A stretch of DNA of 64,000 nt, taken from contig NZ_JBCJKP010000001.1 of assembly GCF_039503195.1 (NCBI RefSeq), positions 3,162,001 through 3,226,000 on the forward strand. The letters are read 5' to 3'. The stretch is from Streptomyces mirabilis (GTDB lineage: Bacteria > Actinomycetota > Actinomycetes > Streptomycetales > Streptomycetaceae). Position numbers and translations under genes: made by a program. The notes beneath the pieces were generated by a model. It saw only the letters and a program-made list of their open reading frames with translations, did no database searches and had not been told where the DNA came from. Each line of letters starts with the position of its first letter. The first letter of the stretch is position 1. Positions 1-8,412 of the stretch are shown piece by piece.

Positions 1-1
1 G

Positions 2-775
2 CGGTGCGTGGCCCGCCGGGTGGAATTCCGCTTCGAAGCCCCGGTCGCGCGGATCGTAGAGAAGGACGGCCGGGCCACGGGTGTGGAGCTGGCCGACGGC
101 GAGGTCGCGGACGCCGACTTCGTGGTCGCCGGTGTCGCGCCCGGAGCACTCGACGTCCTGGCCCCCGGGACGGCGCTACGGGGCGGTGACGAGGTCGCGC
201 CGCAGCGCGGGGCACCGAGCAGGCTGACCGTGCTGCTGGCGCTGCGCGGAGGGCGCCCCGAGGGGGTGGCACACCGGACGGTGGTGCACGCGGCGGACCG
301 TACGGAGGAGTTGGACCGGCTCTTCGGTGAGCGTCCGGGGTTCTCCTCCTCGCCCACCGTGACGGTGTCGTGCCCGGACGACCCCGCCCTCGCGCCGGAC
401 GCGGAGCACGAGGCGGTCACGCTGAGCGTCACGGTCCCGTCGGGCCTGTCGGTGTCCGAGGCGGACGTGGAGGGGGTGCTCGGTGTCGCCGAGCGCGCGA
501 TACCGGACCTGCGCGACCGTCTGCTGTGGCACGAGGCCCGCACTCCTGCCGACTGCGCGGAAGAGACGGGCACGGACGGCGGCGCCGTCCCCGCCCCGGC
601 GCTCGCCGCGGCGGACGGGCGGCTGCTGCACGCGTCGAACACCACCCGTGTGCCGGGGCTGTTCGTGGTCGGCGGCTGGGCCCACCCGGGCGGCGGCCTC
701 CCGCACGCGGGCATGTCGGGCGCCCTGGTGTCCGGACTGATCGTGGAGGGACCGCAGTTCCGGGGCTCTCAGTGA
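2..775 (+). CDS. NAD(P)/FAD-dependent oxidoreductase, phytoene-desaturase/amine-oxidase family (C-terminal part, 5' truncated by window edge)
   Basis: The frame is open from the first bases of the window to a TGA at 773-775, so only the last ~257 residues are present. The C-terminus carries the family's FAD-contacting signature: a VPGLFVVGGWAHPGGGLPHA stretch followed by GMSGALVSGLI, as in CrtI-like desaturases and related amine oxidases. The N-terminal dinucleotide-binding motif lies outside the window. A GTG at 8 is not needed as a start because the frame continues upstream. In other actinobacteria a prenyl-diphosphate synthase often lies near metF, which would suit an isoprenoid substrate, but nothing inside the window proves the substrate. 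Confidence 0.8.
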   Translation, partial: RCVARRVEFRFEAPVARIVEKDGRATGVELADGEVADADFVVAGVAPGALDVLAPGTALRGGDEVAPQRGAPSRLTVLLALRGGRPEGVAHRTVVHAADRTEELDRLFGERPGFSSSPTVTVSCPDDPALAPDAEHEAVTLSVTVPSGLSVSEADVEGVLGVAERAIPDLRDRLLWHEARTPADCAEETGTDGGAVPAPALAAADGRLLHASNTTRVPGLFVVGGWAHPGGGLPHAGMSGALVSGLIVEGPQFRGSQ

Positions 776-815
776 GCGCATCGGCGCGCCGGAGGCCGCC
801 CGGGGAGGGCGGCCT

Positions 816-1817
816 TCAGTACCGGTACTGCTCGTCGTACCCGGCGCCGTTGGCGTTGCCGTTGCCCTGGTACGGGTAGGGCTGCTCCGGCGGGAGTTCG
901 CCGCCGTAGGGGTCGTCGGTGTTGCGCTGCTGCGGGACCCAGACGCCGCCGGCCGGGGTCTCGCCGCCGTAGCCGCCGGTGGCGTACTGGTCCTGGCCAT
1001 AGCCCTGCTGCTGCGTGTACTGCTGGTCGCCGCCGCCGTAGGTCGTGTCGTACGAGGCGCCGTTGTAGGACTGCGTGCCGATGTACGGGTCGGAGTAGGC
1101 GGCGTACTGCTGCTGGCCGTTGTCGTAGCCGTACTGCTGCTGGTCGTACCCGGTCGCGTAGCCGTCGTAGGCGTACGCCTGCTGGTCCTGGGACTGGGCC
1201 GCGGCGGCGTAGGACTGGTCAGTGGCGGCGGCCGCGTAGGCGGTGTCGCTGTAGACGCCGTAGGAGCCGGTGTCGTCGGGCAGGGGCTGGGGCTCGTACA
1301 CGGCGGCGGCCTCGGCGGCCGTCAGGTCGCCGGAACCGGGCGGCATGAACCGGTCGGAGTGCGCGGGCGAGAACACGTCGTCCTCGCGGGTGAAGTCGTC
1401 GCCCTGGGGATACGCCGCGTCTCGGGCCAGTCCTGCGGCCCTGGCCTCGGCCCCCTCGGCCGTTTCGAGGTCGGAGACCTCCAGCGCCGGGTCCTGGTGC
1501 TCCTCACCGCGGCGTCGCTTGCTCTTGCCGAAGCCCTTGCCGGCGCCGCTCTCGGCACCCTGCCGGTTGCCCACGGCCCAGCCCTCCGCGAAACCGCGGC
1601 GGAACGACAGGGTGACGTACGTCTGGCCGACCGCGAAGGCCGCCGCGCCGAGCCCGATGACGATCACGGAGGGAATCAGCACGCCGAAGACGACACCGAG
1701 GAAGCCCACGAACGCGAGCAGGCGCCAGCGCAACCGCGCCTTGTACTGCAGCAGGACCTCGCCGAGCAGCCACAGCGCGACGATGCCGAACGCGATATAG
1801 AGGACCGTCCAGCCCAT
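816..1817 (-). CDS. Membrane protein with a long Tyr/Gln-rich low-complexity tail
   Basis: 333 residues, starting at an ATG behind a GGAGAGGGG ribosome-binding site. The first ~70 residues contain two to three hydrophobic segments (about 5-24, 31-49, 50-68). A charged linker follows, rich in Lys/Arg around residue 100. From about residue 185 to the end the protein is dominated by Tyr, Gln, Gly, Ala and Asp (repeats such as QQYGYDNGQQQYAAY), ending GYDEQYRY. No enzymatic motif is visible. Orthologues are annotated as hypothetical membrane proteins in Streptomyces. It lies 56 bp downstream of metF on the same strand and may be co-transcribed. The tail resembles disordered, self-associating segments; that is inference from composition only. 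Confidence 0.85.
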   Translation of the reverse strand: MGWTVLYIAFGIVALWLLGEVLLQYKARLRWRLLAFVGFLGVVFGVLIPSVIVIGLGAAAFAVGQTYVTLSFRRGFAEGWAVGNRQGAESGAGKGFGKSKRRRGEEHQDPALEVSDLETAEGAEARAAGLARDAAYPQGDDFTREDDVFSPAHSDRFMPPGSGDLTAAEAAAVYEPQPLPDDTGSYGVYSDTAYAAAATDQSYAAAAQSQDQQAYAYDGYATGYDQQQYGYDNGQQQYAAYSDPYIGTQSYNGASYDTTYGGGDQQYTQQQGYGQDQYATGGYGGETPAGGVWVPQQRNTDDPYGGELPPEQPYPYQGNGNANGAGYDEQYRY

Positions 1818-1873
1818 GTACGCCCCTCTCCCAGTGGCCGCTACGCAGTGTGTCGTACGTGGGTGCGACCGGT

Positions 1874-2832
<959 letters not shown>

Positions 2833-2900
2833 CCGAACCGACGCCAATTGTCCGATTTGTCGACTTCTTGTCCACCCCTCGGACACCTGGCGGGACGACC

Positions 2901-2921
2901 GGTCCGATCGTTGATCGGACC
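2901..2921 (-). terminator. Perfect 9-bp inverted repeat between thiE and metF
   Basis: GGTCCGATC and GATCGGACC are separated by GTT. It lies 45 nt downstream of the thiE stop and about 70 nt upstream of the metF promoter candidate. No T-run follows on the minus strand, so it may be a weak thiE terminator or a protein-binding dyad for metF. Confidence 0.4.
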
Positions 2922-2965
2922 ATCGACCCGCCCGGGGGCACGGCCTGTGCCCGACGCGGCCCCAC

Positions 2966-3616
2966 TCACACCTGACGCAGCCGCTTCGCGAACTCTGCCG
3001 CCGCCGCGCCGGGATCCGCCGCCTCGGTGATCGCCCGCACGACGACGACGCGGCGGGCGCCCGCCTCCAGGACCTCGTCGAGGTTGCCGAGGTCGATGCC
3101 GCCGATGGCGAACCACGGGCGGTCGGTGACGAGGGAGGCCGTGTGACGGACCAGGCCGAGGCCCGGGGCGTGGCGGCCGGGCTTGGTGGGGGTGGGCCAG
3201 CAGGGGCCGGTGCAGAAGTAGTCCACGCCGTCCTGGACGGCGGCGGCCGCGGCCTCGGACTCGGCGTGCGTGGAGCGGCCGATCAGGACCTCGTCGCCGA
3301 GGATCGCGCGGGCGGCGGGGACCGGGAGGTCGCCCTGGCCCAGGTGGAGTACGTCCGCGCCGATGGCGTGGGCGACGTCCGCCCGGTCGTTGACCGCGAG
3401 GAGCTTGCCGTGGCGGGCGCAGGCGTCCGCGAAGACCTGGAGGTGGTCCAGTTCCTCGGCGGCCTCCATGCCCTTGTCGCGCAGCTGCACGATGTCGACG
3501 CCGCCGGTCAGGACCGCGTCCAGGAAGTCGGCGAGGTCGCCCTGGCGCTTGCGGGCGTCCGTGCAGAGGTAGACGCGGGCGTCGGCGAGGCGGGTGCGGG
3601 CGGCGTTCTCAGGCAT
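2966..3616 (-). CDS. thiE: Thiamine-phosphate synthase
   Basis: 216 residues, the normal ThiE length. It joins the pyrimidine diphosphate and thiazole phosphate moieties to give thiamine monophosphate. Visible family motifs are [11 protein letters not shown] (phosphate and Mg contacts), [26 protein letters not shown], and [12 protein letters not shown] near the C-terminus. The ATG follows GGGGGA by 7 nt. It is encoded apart from, and divergently to, the riboswitch-controlled thiO-thiS-thiG operon 2.4 kb away, and no THI element is visible in front of it, so it appears not to share that control. Confidence 0.95.
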   Translation of the reverse strand: MPENAARTRLADARVYLCTDARKRQGDLADFLDAVLTGGVDIVQLRDKGMEAAEELDHLQVFADACARHGKLLAVNDRADVAHAIGADVLHLGQGDLPVPAARAILGDEVLIGRSTHAESEAAAAAVQDGVDYFCTGPCWPTPTKPGRHAPGLGLVRHTASLVTDRPWFAIGGIDLGNLDEVLEAGARRVVVVRAITEAADPGAAAAEFAKRLRQV

Positions 3617-3628
3617 GCGTGTGTCCCC

Positions 3629-3688
3629 CGTGGTGCGGTGCGTACGGATGTCGTACGCACCCTACGGACGTGGTGCGGTGCGTACGGA
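3629..3688. repeat. 20-bp direct repeat pair and nested inverted repeat upstream of thiE
   Basis: CGTGGTGCGGTGCGTACGGA occurs at 3629-3648 and again at 3669-3688, a 40-bp period. Inside the first unit GCGTACG-GATGT-CGTACGC (3640-3658) is a perfect 7-bp inverted repeat. The block fills the spacer between the Rv2175c-like gene and thiE, close to the thiE start. It could hold operator sites or simply be a local tandem duplication. Confidence 0.8.
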
Positions 3689-3748
3689 CCGCGGCGGCCG
3701 GGGTGGTCCGGGGCCGGCCGTGGTCCGTACGCCGGAGGGTCGGTCGAA

Positions 3749-4120
3749 TCAGACGGCGAGCGCCTGGGCGCGGCGCTTCACCTCCGTGCCGCGATTCTCG
3801 CTCAGAGCCTGCGCGGGGGTGCCGGGCAGGCTCGGGTCGGGGGTGAAGAGCCACTCGAGCATCTCTTCGTCGGAGAAGCCGTCGTCCCGCAGGAGCGTCA
3901 AGGTGCCGGTCAGGCCCTTGACGACCTTCTGCTCGTTCCCGTCGATGAAGGCGGCGGGGACGTGCAGCGCGCGGTTCTCACCACGGCGTACGGCGATCAG
4001 CTGGCCCTCCTTGACCAACTGCCGGACGCGGGTCACCTCGACGCCGAGCTGTTCGGCGATGTCGGGGAGGGTGAGCCAGGCGGGGACGAGAGCATCGATC
4101 TTTGCGTCAATCTCGGTCAC
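3749..4120 (-). CDS. Rv2175c-family winged-helix DNA-binding protein
   Basis: 123 residues from a GTG start. The N-terminal helix-turn-helix (about residues 15-40, LTLPDIAEQLGVEVTRVRQL) is followed by KEGQLIAVRRGENRALHVP, then KVVKGLTGTLTLLRDDGFSDE and WLFTPDPSLPGTP, ending EVKRRAQALAV. The blocks VVKGL/SLPG-LTLL, EWLFTPDPSL and RRAQA-A match M. tuberculosis Rv2175c as I recall it; that protein is a DNA-binding substrate of kinase PknL. A Ser/Thr kinase gene lies 4.3 kb away here (8413-10401), so a kinase-regulator relationship is plausible but not shown. Thr2 is the only N-terminal Thr comparable to the mycobacterial phosphosite region. Confidence 0.85.
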   Translation of the reverse strand: MTEIDAKIDALVPAWLTLPDIAEQLGVEVTRVRQLVKEGQLIAVRRGENRALHVPAAFIDGNEQKVVKGLTGTLTLLRDDGFSDEEMLEWLFTPDPSLPGTPAQALSENRGTEVKRRAQALAV

Positions 4121-4166
4121 GGGACAAGCCTGCCATCCCGGACTGACACTCGGTACCCGAGCGCCC

Positions 4167-4184
4167 CCCGGACCGCCGTCCGGG
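4167..4184 (-). terminator. Hairpin after the FAD oxidoreductase gene
   Basis: CCCGGAC and GTCCGGG form a 7-bp perfect stem around CGCC, 18 nt past the stop of the minus-strand oxidoreductase. No T-run follows, which is common for Streptomyces terminators. Confidence 0.5.
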
Positions 4185-4201
4185 CGACGGAAACCGGGCG
4201 G

Positions 4202-5440
4202 TCATGCCGTGGCGTCCTTCAGGGGGCGGGACGGGTCGGCCAGGATGTCCGGGTTCATGGGCATGCCCGCCTCGATCAGGCGGCGGCCCTGGGCCAGGTC
4301 ACGGGGACGCCCCACGGCCAGCAGGGCGACGAGGCGGCTCTCGCGGAGCCAGCACACCGTCCAGGCCGCGCCCGACGGGTCGCCCCGCCAGATGGTCGTA
4401 TCGGCGGGGGCGTGATGGCCGACGTACTGGACGAAGCGGCCGAACTGCTCGGACCAGAAGTACGGGACCGGGTCGTACGCCACCGGGGCCTCGCCGATGA
4501 TGTTCGCCGCGACCGTGCGCGGCGCCTGGAGTGCGTTGTCCCAGTGGTGGACGAGGAGGCGCTCCTCGTAGCGGCCCGACGGGAAGGAGGCGCAGTCGCC
4601 GACCGCGTAGACGTCCGGCACGGAGGCGCGCAGGTGGCTGTCGGCGACCACTTCGCGGTGGGCGCCGAGCTCGATGCCGGAGCCGGACAGCCAGGCGGTG
4701 GCGGGGCGCGCGCCGATGCCGACGACCACGGCGCCCGCCGGCACCCGCGTGCCGTCGTCAAGGACCACCGCGCCGGGCTCGACGCGCTCCACGCGCGCGT
4801 GGGTGCGCAGCGACGCGCCGCTGTCCGCGTACCAGGCGGTCATCGGCGCGGCCACCTCCGCGGGCAGCGCGCCGGCCAGCGGCCGGTCGGCGGCCTCGAC
4901 GACCGTGACCGCGCACCCGGCCTCACGTGCCGCCGTCGCGAACTCCGCACCGATCCAGCCCGCCCCGACGACCACGATGTCGTGCTGCTGGGCGAGCACG
5001 GGGCGCAGCCGCTCGGCGTCGTCCAGGGTCCGCAGCAGATGGACGCCGGGAACGCCCTCCGAGCCCGGCAGCTGGATCGGTTCCGCGCCGGTCGCGAGGA
5101 CCAGGACGTCGTAGGGCACCGGTCCCGCCTCGGTGTCCAGCTCGTGGTCCGCGGGGCGCAGGCCCAGCGCCTCGCAGCCGAGCCGCAGTTCGATGTCCAG
5201 CGCCTCGAAGTCGATGTCGAAGGCGGAGCCCTCGGCCTTGCCGAGCAGCACCGCCTTGGACAGGGGTGGCCGGTCGTACGGCTGGTGCGGTTCGGCCCCG
5301 ATCAGCGTCACGTCCCCGGTGAAACCCTGTTCCCGCAGGGCGACCGCCGTCTGTACGCCGGCCATGCCCGCGCCCACGATGACGACCCGCCGTGCCGTAC
5401 GCTCCTGCGCCCGCACCTGTGCCCGCGTCTGCTCGCTCAC
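4202..5440 (-). CDS. FAD-dependent NAD(P)H oxidoreductase (ferredoxin/rubredoxin-reductase type)
   Basis: About 412 residues when started at the GTG at 5440, which begins the SEQTRAQVRAQERTARRVV segment; the frame is open further upstream but that part runs over a palindrome and looks non-coding. The FAD Rossmann motif VVIVGAGMAGVQTA is at residues ~18-31. PYDRPPLSK follows, a second dinucleotide motif DIVVVGAGWIGAEFA lies mid-protein, and VYAVGDCASFPSG lies near the C-terminal FAD contact. This is the architecture of ferredoxin reductases partnered with P450s or dioxygenases. No partner gene is adjacent. It follows the small gene 5473-5823 on the same strand. Confidence 0.88.
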   Translation of the reverse strand: MSEQTRAQVRAQERTARRVVIVGAGMAGVQTAVALREQGFTGDVTLIGAEPHQPYDRPPLSKAVLLGKAEGSAFDIDFEALDIELRLGCEALGLRPADHELDTEAGPVPYDVLVLATGAEPIQLPGSEGVPGVHLLRTLDDAERLRPVLAQQHDIVVVGAGWIGAEFATAAREAGCAVTVVEAADRPLAGALPAEVAAPMTAWYADSGASLRTHARVERVEPGAVVLDDGTRVPAGAVVVGIGARPATAWLSGSGIELGAHREVVADSHLRASVPDVYAVGDCASFPSGRYEERLLVHHWDNALQAPRTVAANIIGEAPVAYDPVPYFWSEQFGRFVQYVGHHAPADTTIWRGDPSGAAWTVCWLRESRLVALLAVGRPRDLAQGRRLIEAGMPMNPDILADPSRPLKDATA

Positions 5441-5457
5441 CTGATCACCATAGACAA

Positions 5458-5472
5458 CTGACAATCTGTCAG
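5458..5472 (-). promoter_or_regulatory. 15-bp palindrome upstream of the FAD oxidoreductase
   Basis: CTGACA-ATC-TGTCAG is a perfect 6-bp inverted repeat. It begins directly after the stop codon of the upstream gene and ends 17 nt before the GTG start of the oxidoreductase. Size and position suit a dimeric repressor site. The regulator is unknown. Confidence 0.45.
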
Positions 5473-5823
5473 TCAGGGGACGTGCGCAGTGACCTGTTCC
5501 ACAACGCTCGTACCGCTCCCGTCCTGGGACTCCCACTCCCAGGTCTCCTCCAGGCGCAACCGTCCGTCGGGCAGCTCCACGACCAAGGACACGCAGTGGC
5601 CCGACGAGGTGCTGCCGTCGTGCTTCAGCTGCACGTACCGGAAGTCGAGGCGGTCGCCCTCCCGTGTCCCCACGAGGTGACCGCGTACGACGTCCCCGCC
5701 CGCGTACTCGGCCCAGATCTCGCCGTCCTTCTCGTGGTACGTGAACCGGGTGCGCGTACCGACCTGCCCGGGGGCCTGGTCGGCGACCGGGGCGAGGACC
5801 AGGCCGTCGAGCGTACGGGTCAT
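5473..5823 (-). CDS. Conserved small protein, lipocalin-like fold likely
   Basis: About 116 residues from the ATG at 5823, which has a GGGAG ribosome-binding site ~10 nt upstream; the longer frame to 5883 would run toward the TPP riboswitch region. The sequence is a run of short beta-strand-like segments: TRFTYHEKDGEIWAEYAGG, VRGHLVGTREGDRLDFRYVQ, GRLRLEETWEWESQDGSG. This family is widespread in actinobacteria and Bacteroidetes and is sometimes misleadingly labelled N-acetylglutamate synthase; no acetyltransferase motif is present here. Function unknown. It is divergent from the thi operon. Confidence 0.8.
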   Translation of the reverse strand: MTRTLDGLVLAPVADQAPGQVGTRTRFTYHEKDGEIWAEYAGGDVVRGHLVGTREGDRLDFRYVQLKHDGSTSSGHCVSLVVELPDGRLRLEETWEWESQDGSGTSVVEQVTAHVP

Positions 5824-5885
5824 GGACGGAGGCTCCCTTACTGAGACATACGGCAGCGGGCTAGGGTGGCCAACGTAAAGCACTC

Positions 5886-5974
5886 GCGGGAGCCCGGACG
5901 CACCGGGCTGAGAGGGAGGCTGGCGGCCTCCGACCGTACGAACCTGATCCGGGTCATGCCGGCGAAGGGAGGGG
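5886..5974 (+). promoter_or_regulatory. TPP riboswitch (THI element)
   Basis: The hallmark blocks are present in order: GGGAGCCC...CACCGGG, CTGAGA at 5908-5913, a variable GC-rich stem (5914-5932), then ACCTGATCCGGGTCATGCC (5942-5960) and GGCGAAGGGA (5961-5970). The thiO ATG is at 5985. The only ribosome-binding sequence, GGGAGGGG, is fused to the 3' end of the aptamer. TPP binding should therefore hide it and block translation of thiO-thiS-thiG. Confidence 0.95.
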
Positions 5975-5984
5975 CTGGACGCCC

Positions 5985-7190
5985 ATGTCGCCTACGCGTA
6001 CACCTGCACGTTCCTCGGATGCGCCGTCATCGGACGCACGTGTGTCAGACGTCCTCGTCATCGGGGGCGGGATCATCGGTCTCGTGACCGCCTGGCGGGC
6101 CGCGCAGCGCGGGTTCACCGTCGCGGTCGTGGACCCCGAGCCGGGCGGCGGGGCGGCACGGGTGGCCGCCGGAATGCTCGCCGCCGTCACCGAGCTGCAC
6201 TACGGCGAGCAGACCCTGCTGGGCCTGAACCTCGCCTCCGCACGCCGCTATCCCGACTTCGCCGCCGAACTCACCGAGGCCAGCGGCCAGGACCTCGGCT
6301 ACCGCCGGTGCGGCACGCTGGCCGTCGCCATGGATGCCGACGACCGGGCCCACCTGCGCGAACTGCACGCCTTGCAACACCGCTCGGGGCTCGAATCGGA
6401 GTGGCTCAGCGGCCGGGAGTGCCGCCGTCTGGAGCCCATGCTCGCGCCGGGCGTGCGCGGCGGGCTGCGGGTCGACGGCGACCACCAGATCGACCCGCGC
6501 CGGCTCGCGAAGGCCCTGGTCACGGCGTGCGAGCGGGCCGGAGTGGAGTTCCACCGGACGTGGGCGGAGCGCCTGACCGTCGTACGGGACCGGGCCGCCG
6601 GGGTCCTCACGACGGGCGGCGAACAGCTGGGGGCGGGGCAGGTGGTGCTCGCCGCCGGGAGCCTCAGCGGAAAGCTCCCGGGCGTGCCCGCCGACGTACT
6701 GCCGCCCGTACGGCCCGTGAAGGGTCAGGTGCTGCGGCTGACCGTGCCGAAGCGTTACGCGCCGTTCCTGAGCCGGACCGTGCGGGCCGTGGTGCGCGGC
6801 AGCCAGGTCTATCTGGTGCCGCGGGAGAACGGTGAGCTCGTCGTGGGCGCCACCAGCGAGGAGCTGGGCTGGGACACGACGGTGACCGCGGGCGGGGTCT
6901 ACGAGCTGCTGCGCGACGCCCACGAGCTGGTGCCCGGGATCACCGAGCTGCCGCTCACCGAGACGCGCGCGGGCCTGCGCCCGGGTTCGCCCGACAACGC
7001 GCCGCTGCTCGGCCCGACCGCGCTCGACGGGCTGCTGGTGGCCACCGGGCACTACCGCAACGGCGTCCTGCTCACGCCCGTCACCGGGGACGCCATGGCG
7101 CACGTCCTGACCACCGGCGAGCTCCCGGAAGAGGCCCGCCCCTTCGCCCCCGGCCGCTTCAGCACCGCACTCACGGAGCAGACCGTATGA
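5985..7190 (+). CDS. thiO: Glycine oxidase ThiO
   Basis: 401 residues. This FAD enzyme oxidises glycine to the dehydroglycine used by ThiG to build the thiazole ring. The FAD Rossmann motif VLVIGGGIIGLVTAWRA lies near residues 22-38. The DAO-family core follows, with AAGMLAAVTE, CERAGVEFHRTWAE and a C-terminal ETRAGLRPGSPDNAPLLGP...GHYRNGVLLTP block that closes the flavin site. The ATG is the first after the TPP riboswitch. It overlaps thiS by 4 nt (ATGA), so translation is probably coupled. Confidence 0.95.
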   Translation: MSPTRTPARSSDAPSSDARVSDVLVIGGGIIGLVTAWRAAQRGFTVAVVDPEPGGGAARVAAGMLAAVTELHYGEQTLLGLNLASARRYPDFAAELTEASGQDLGYRRCGTLAVAMDADDRAHLRELHALQHRSGLESEWLSGRECRRLEPMLAPGVRGGLRVDGDHQIDPRRLAKALVTACERAGVEFHRTWAERLTVVRDRAAGVLTTGGEQLGAGQVVLAAGSLSGKLPGVPADVLPPVRPVKGQVLRLTVPKRYAPFLSRTVRAVVRGSQVYLVPRENGELVVGATSEELGWDTTVTAGGVYELLRDAHELVPGITELPLTETRAGLRPGSPDNAPLLGPTALDGLLVATGHYRNGVLLTPVTGDAMAHVLTTGELPEEARPFAPGRFSTALTEQTV

Positions 7191-7387
7191 ACATCTTCGT
7201 CAACGGAGAGCGACGGCTCGTCGCCGCCGACACGGCCCTCGACACGCTCGTCGCCACCCTCACCGTCGCGCCCTCCGGCGTCGCCGCCGCGCTCAACGAA
7301 ACCGTCGTCCCGCGCACGCAGTGGTCGTCCACGGCCCTCTCCGAGGGAGACCGCGTCGAAGTCCTCACCGCAGTCCAAGGAGGCTGA
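7187..7387 (+). CDS. thiS: Sulfur carrier protein ThiS
   Basis: 66 residues, typical length. It has the ubiquitin-like fold and the invariant C-terminal Gly-Gly (AVQGG), which is adenylated and converted to thiocarboxylate to deliver sulfur to ThiG. MNIFVNGER and LNETVVPRTQW are the usual beta-grasp segments. It overlaps the thiO stop and sits 3 nt before thiG. No thiF is in the window; Streptomyces normally uses a separate MoeB/ThiF-like enzyme. Confidence 0.95.
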   Translation: MNIFVNGERRLVAADTALDTLVATLTVAPSGVAAALNETVVPRTQWSSTALSEGDRVEVLTAVQGG

Positions 7388-8184
<797 letters not shown>

Positions 8185-8185
<1 letters not shown>

Positions 8186-8209
8186 GCGCCCGGCGCCGGT
8201 GTGTTTTTT
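8185..8209 (+). terminator. Terminator of the thiOSG operon
   Basis: A GGCGC-CCG-GCGCC stem (8185-8197) begins at the last base of the thiG stop codon and is followed by GGTGTG and a run of six T (8204-8209). Confidence 0.7.
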
Positions 8210-8412
8210 CTCCCGCCCGCGCACCGCCCGTTTCCAGTCGGCTGGAAAGTGTGCGTCGCCTGTGAGGGTGGGGCGCCGTTGGCGGCTGGGGGGTGGAGGG
8301 GCAGGCTGCCTTACCTTCCCTGTGCACGACATGGGGACCGGATCGATCTGGCGTGCGAGATCCGTCACAGGTCGGCTGCAGTCCCGCTCCGGAATTGGCC
8401 GGAAGGGTGGGG

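Noticed and set aside
1..775. Start of a carotenoid biosynthesis cluster
   Set aside because: Only the 3' end of one desaturase-like gene is present and the following genes are core metabolism.
3143..5461. Long plus-strand frame antisense to thiE, regulator and oxidoreductase genes
   Set aside because: Shadow frame; composition is Arg/Gly/Val-rich and lacks motifs, while the minus strand holds recognised families.
8293..8412. N-terminal extension of the PASTA kinase from 8293
   Set aside because: The extension is Pro/Gly/Cys-rich, precedes a good ribosome-binding site at 8401-8407, and is not part of the kinase fold.
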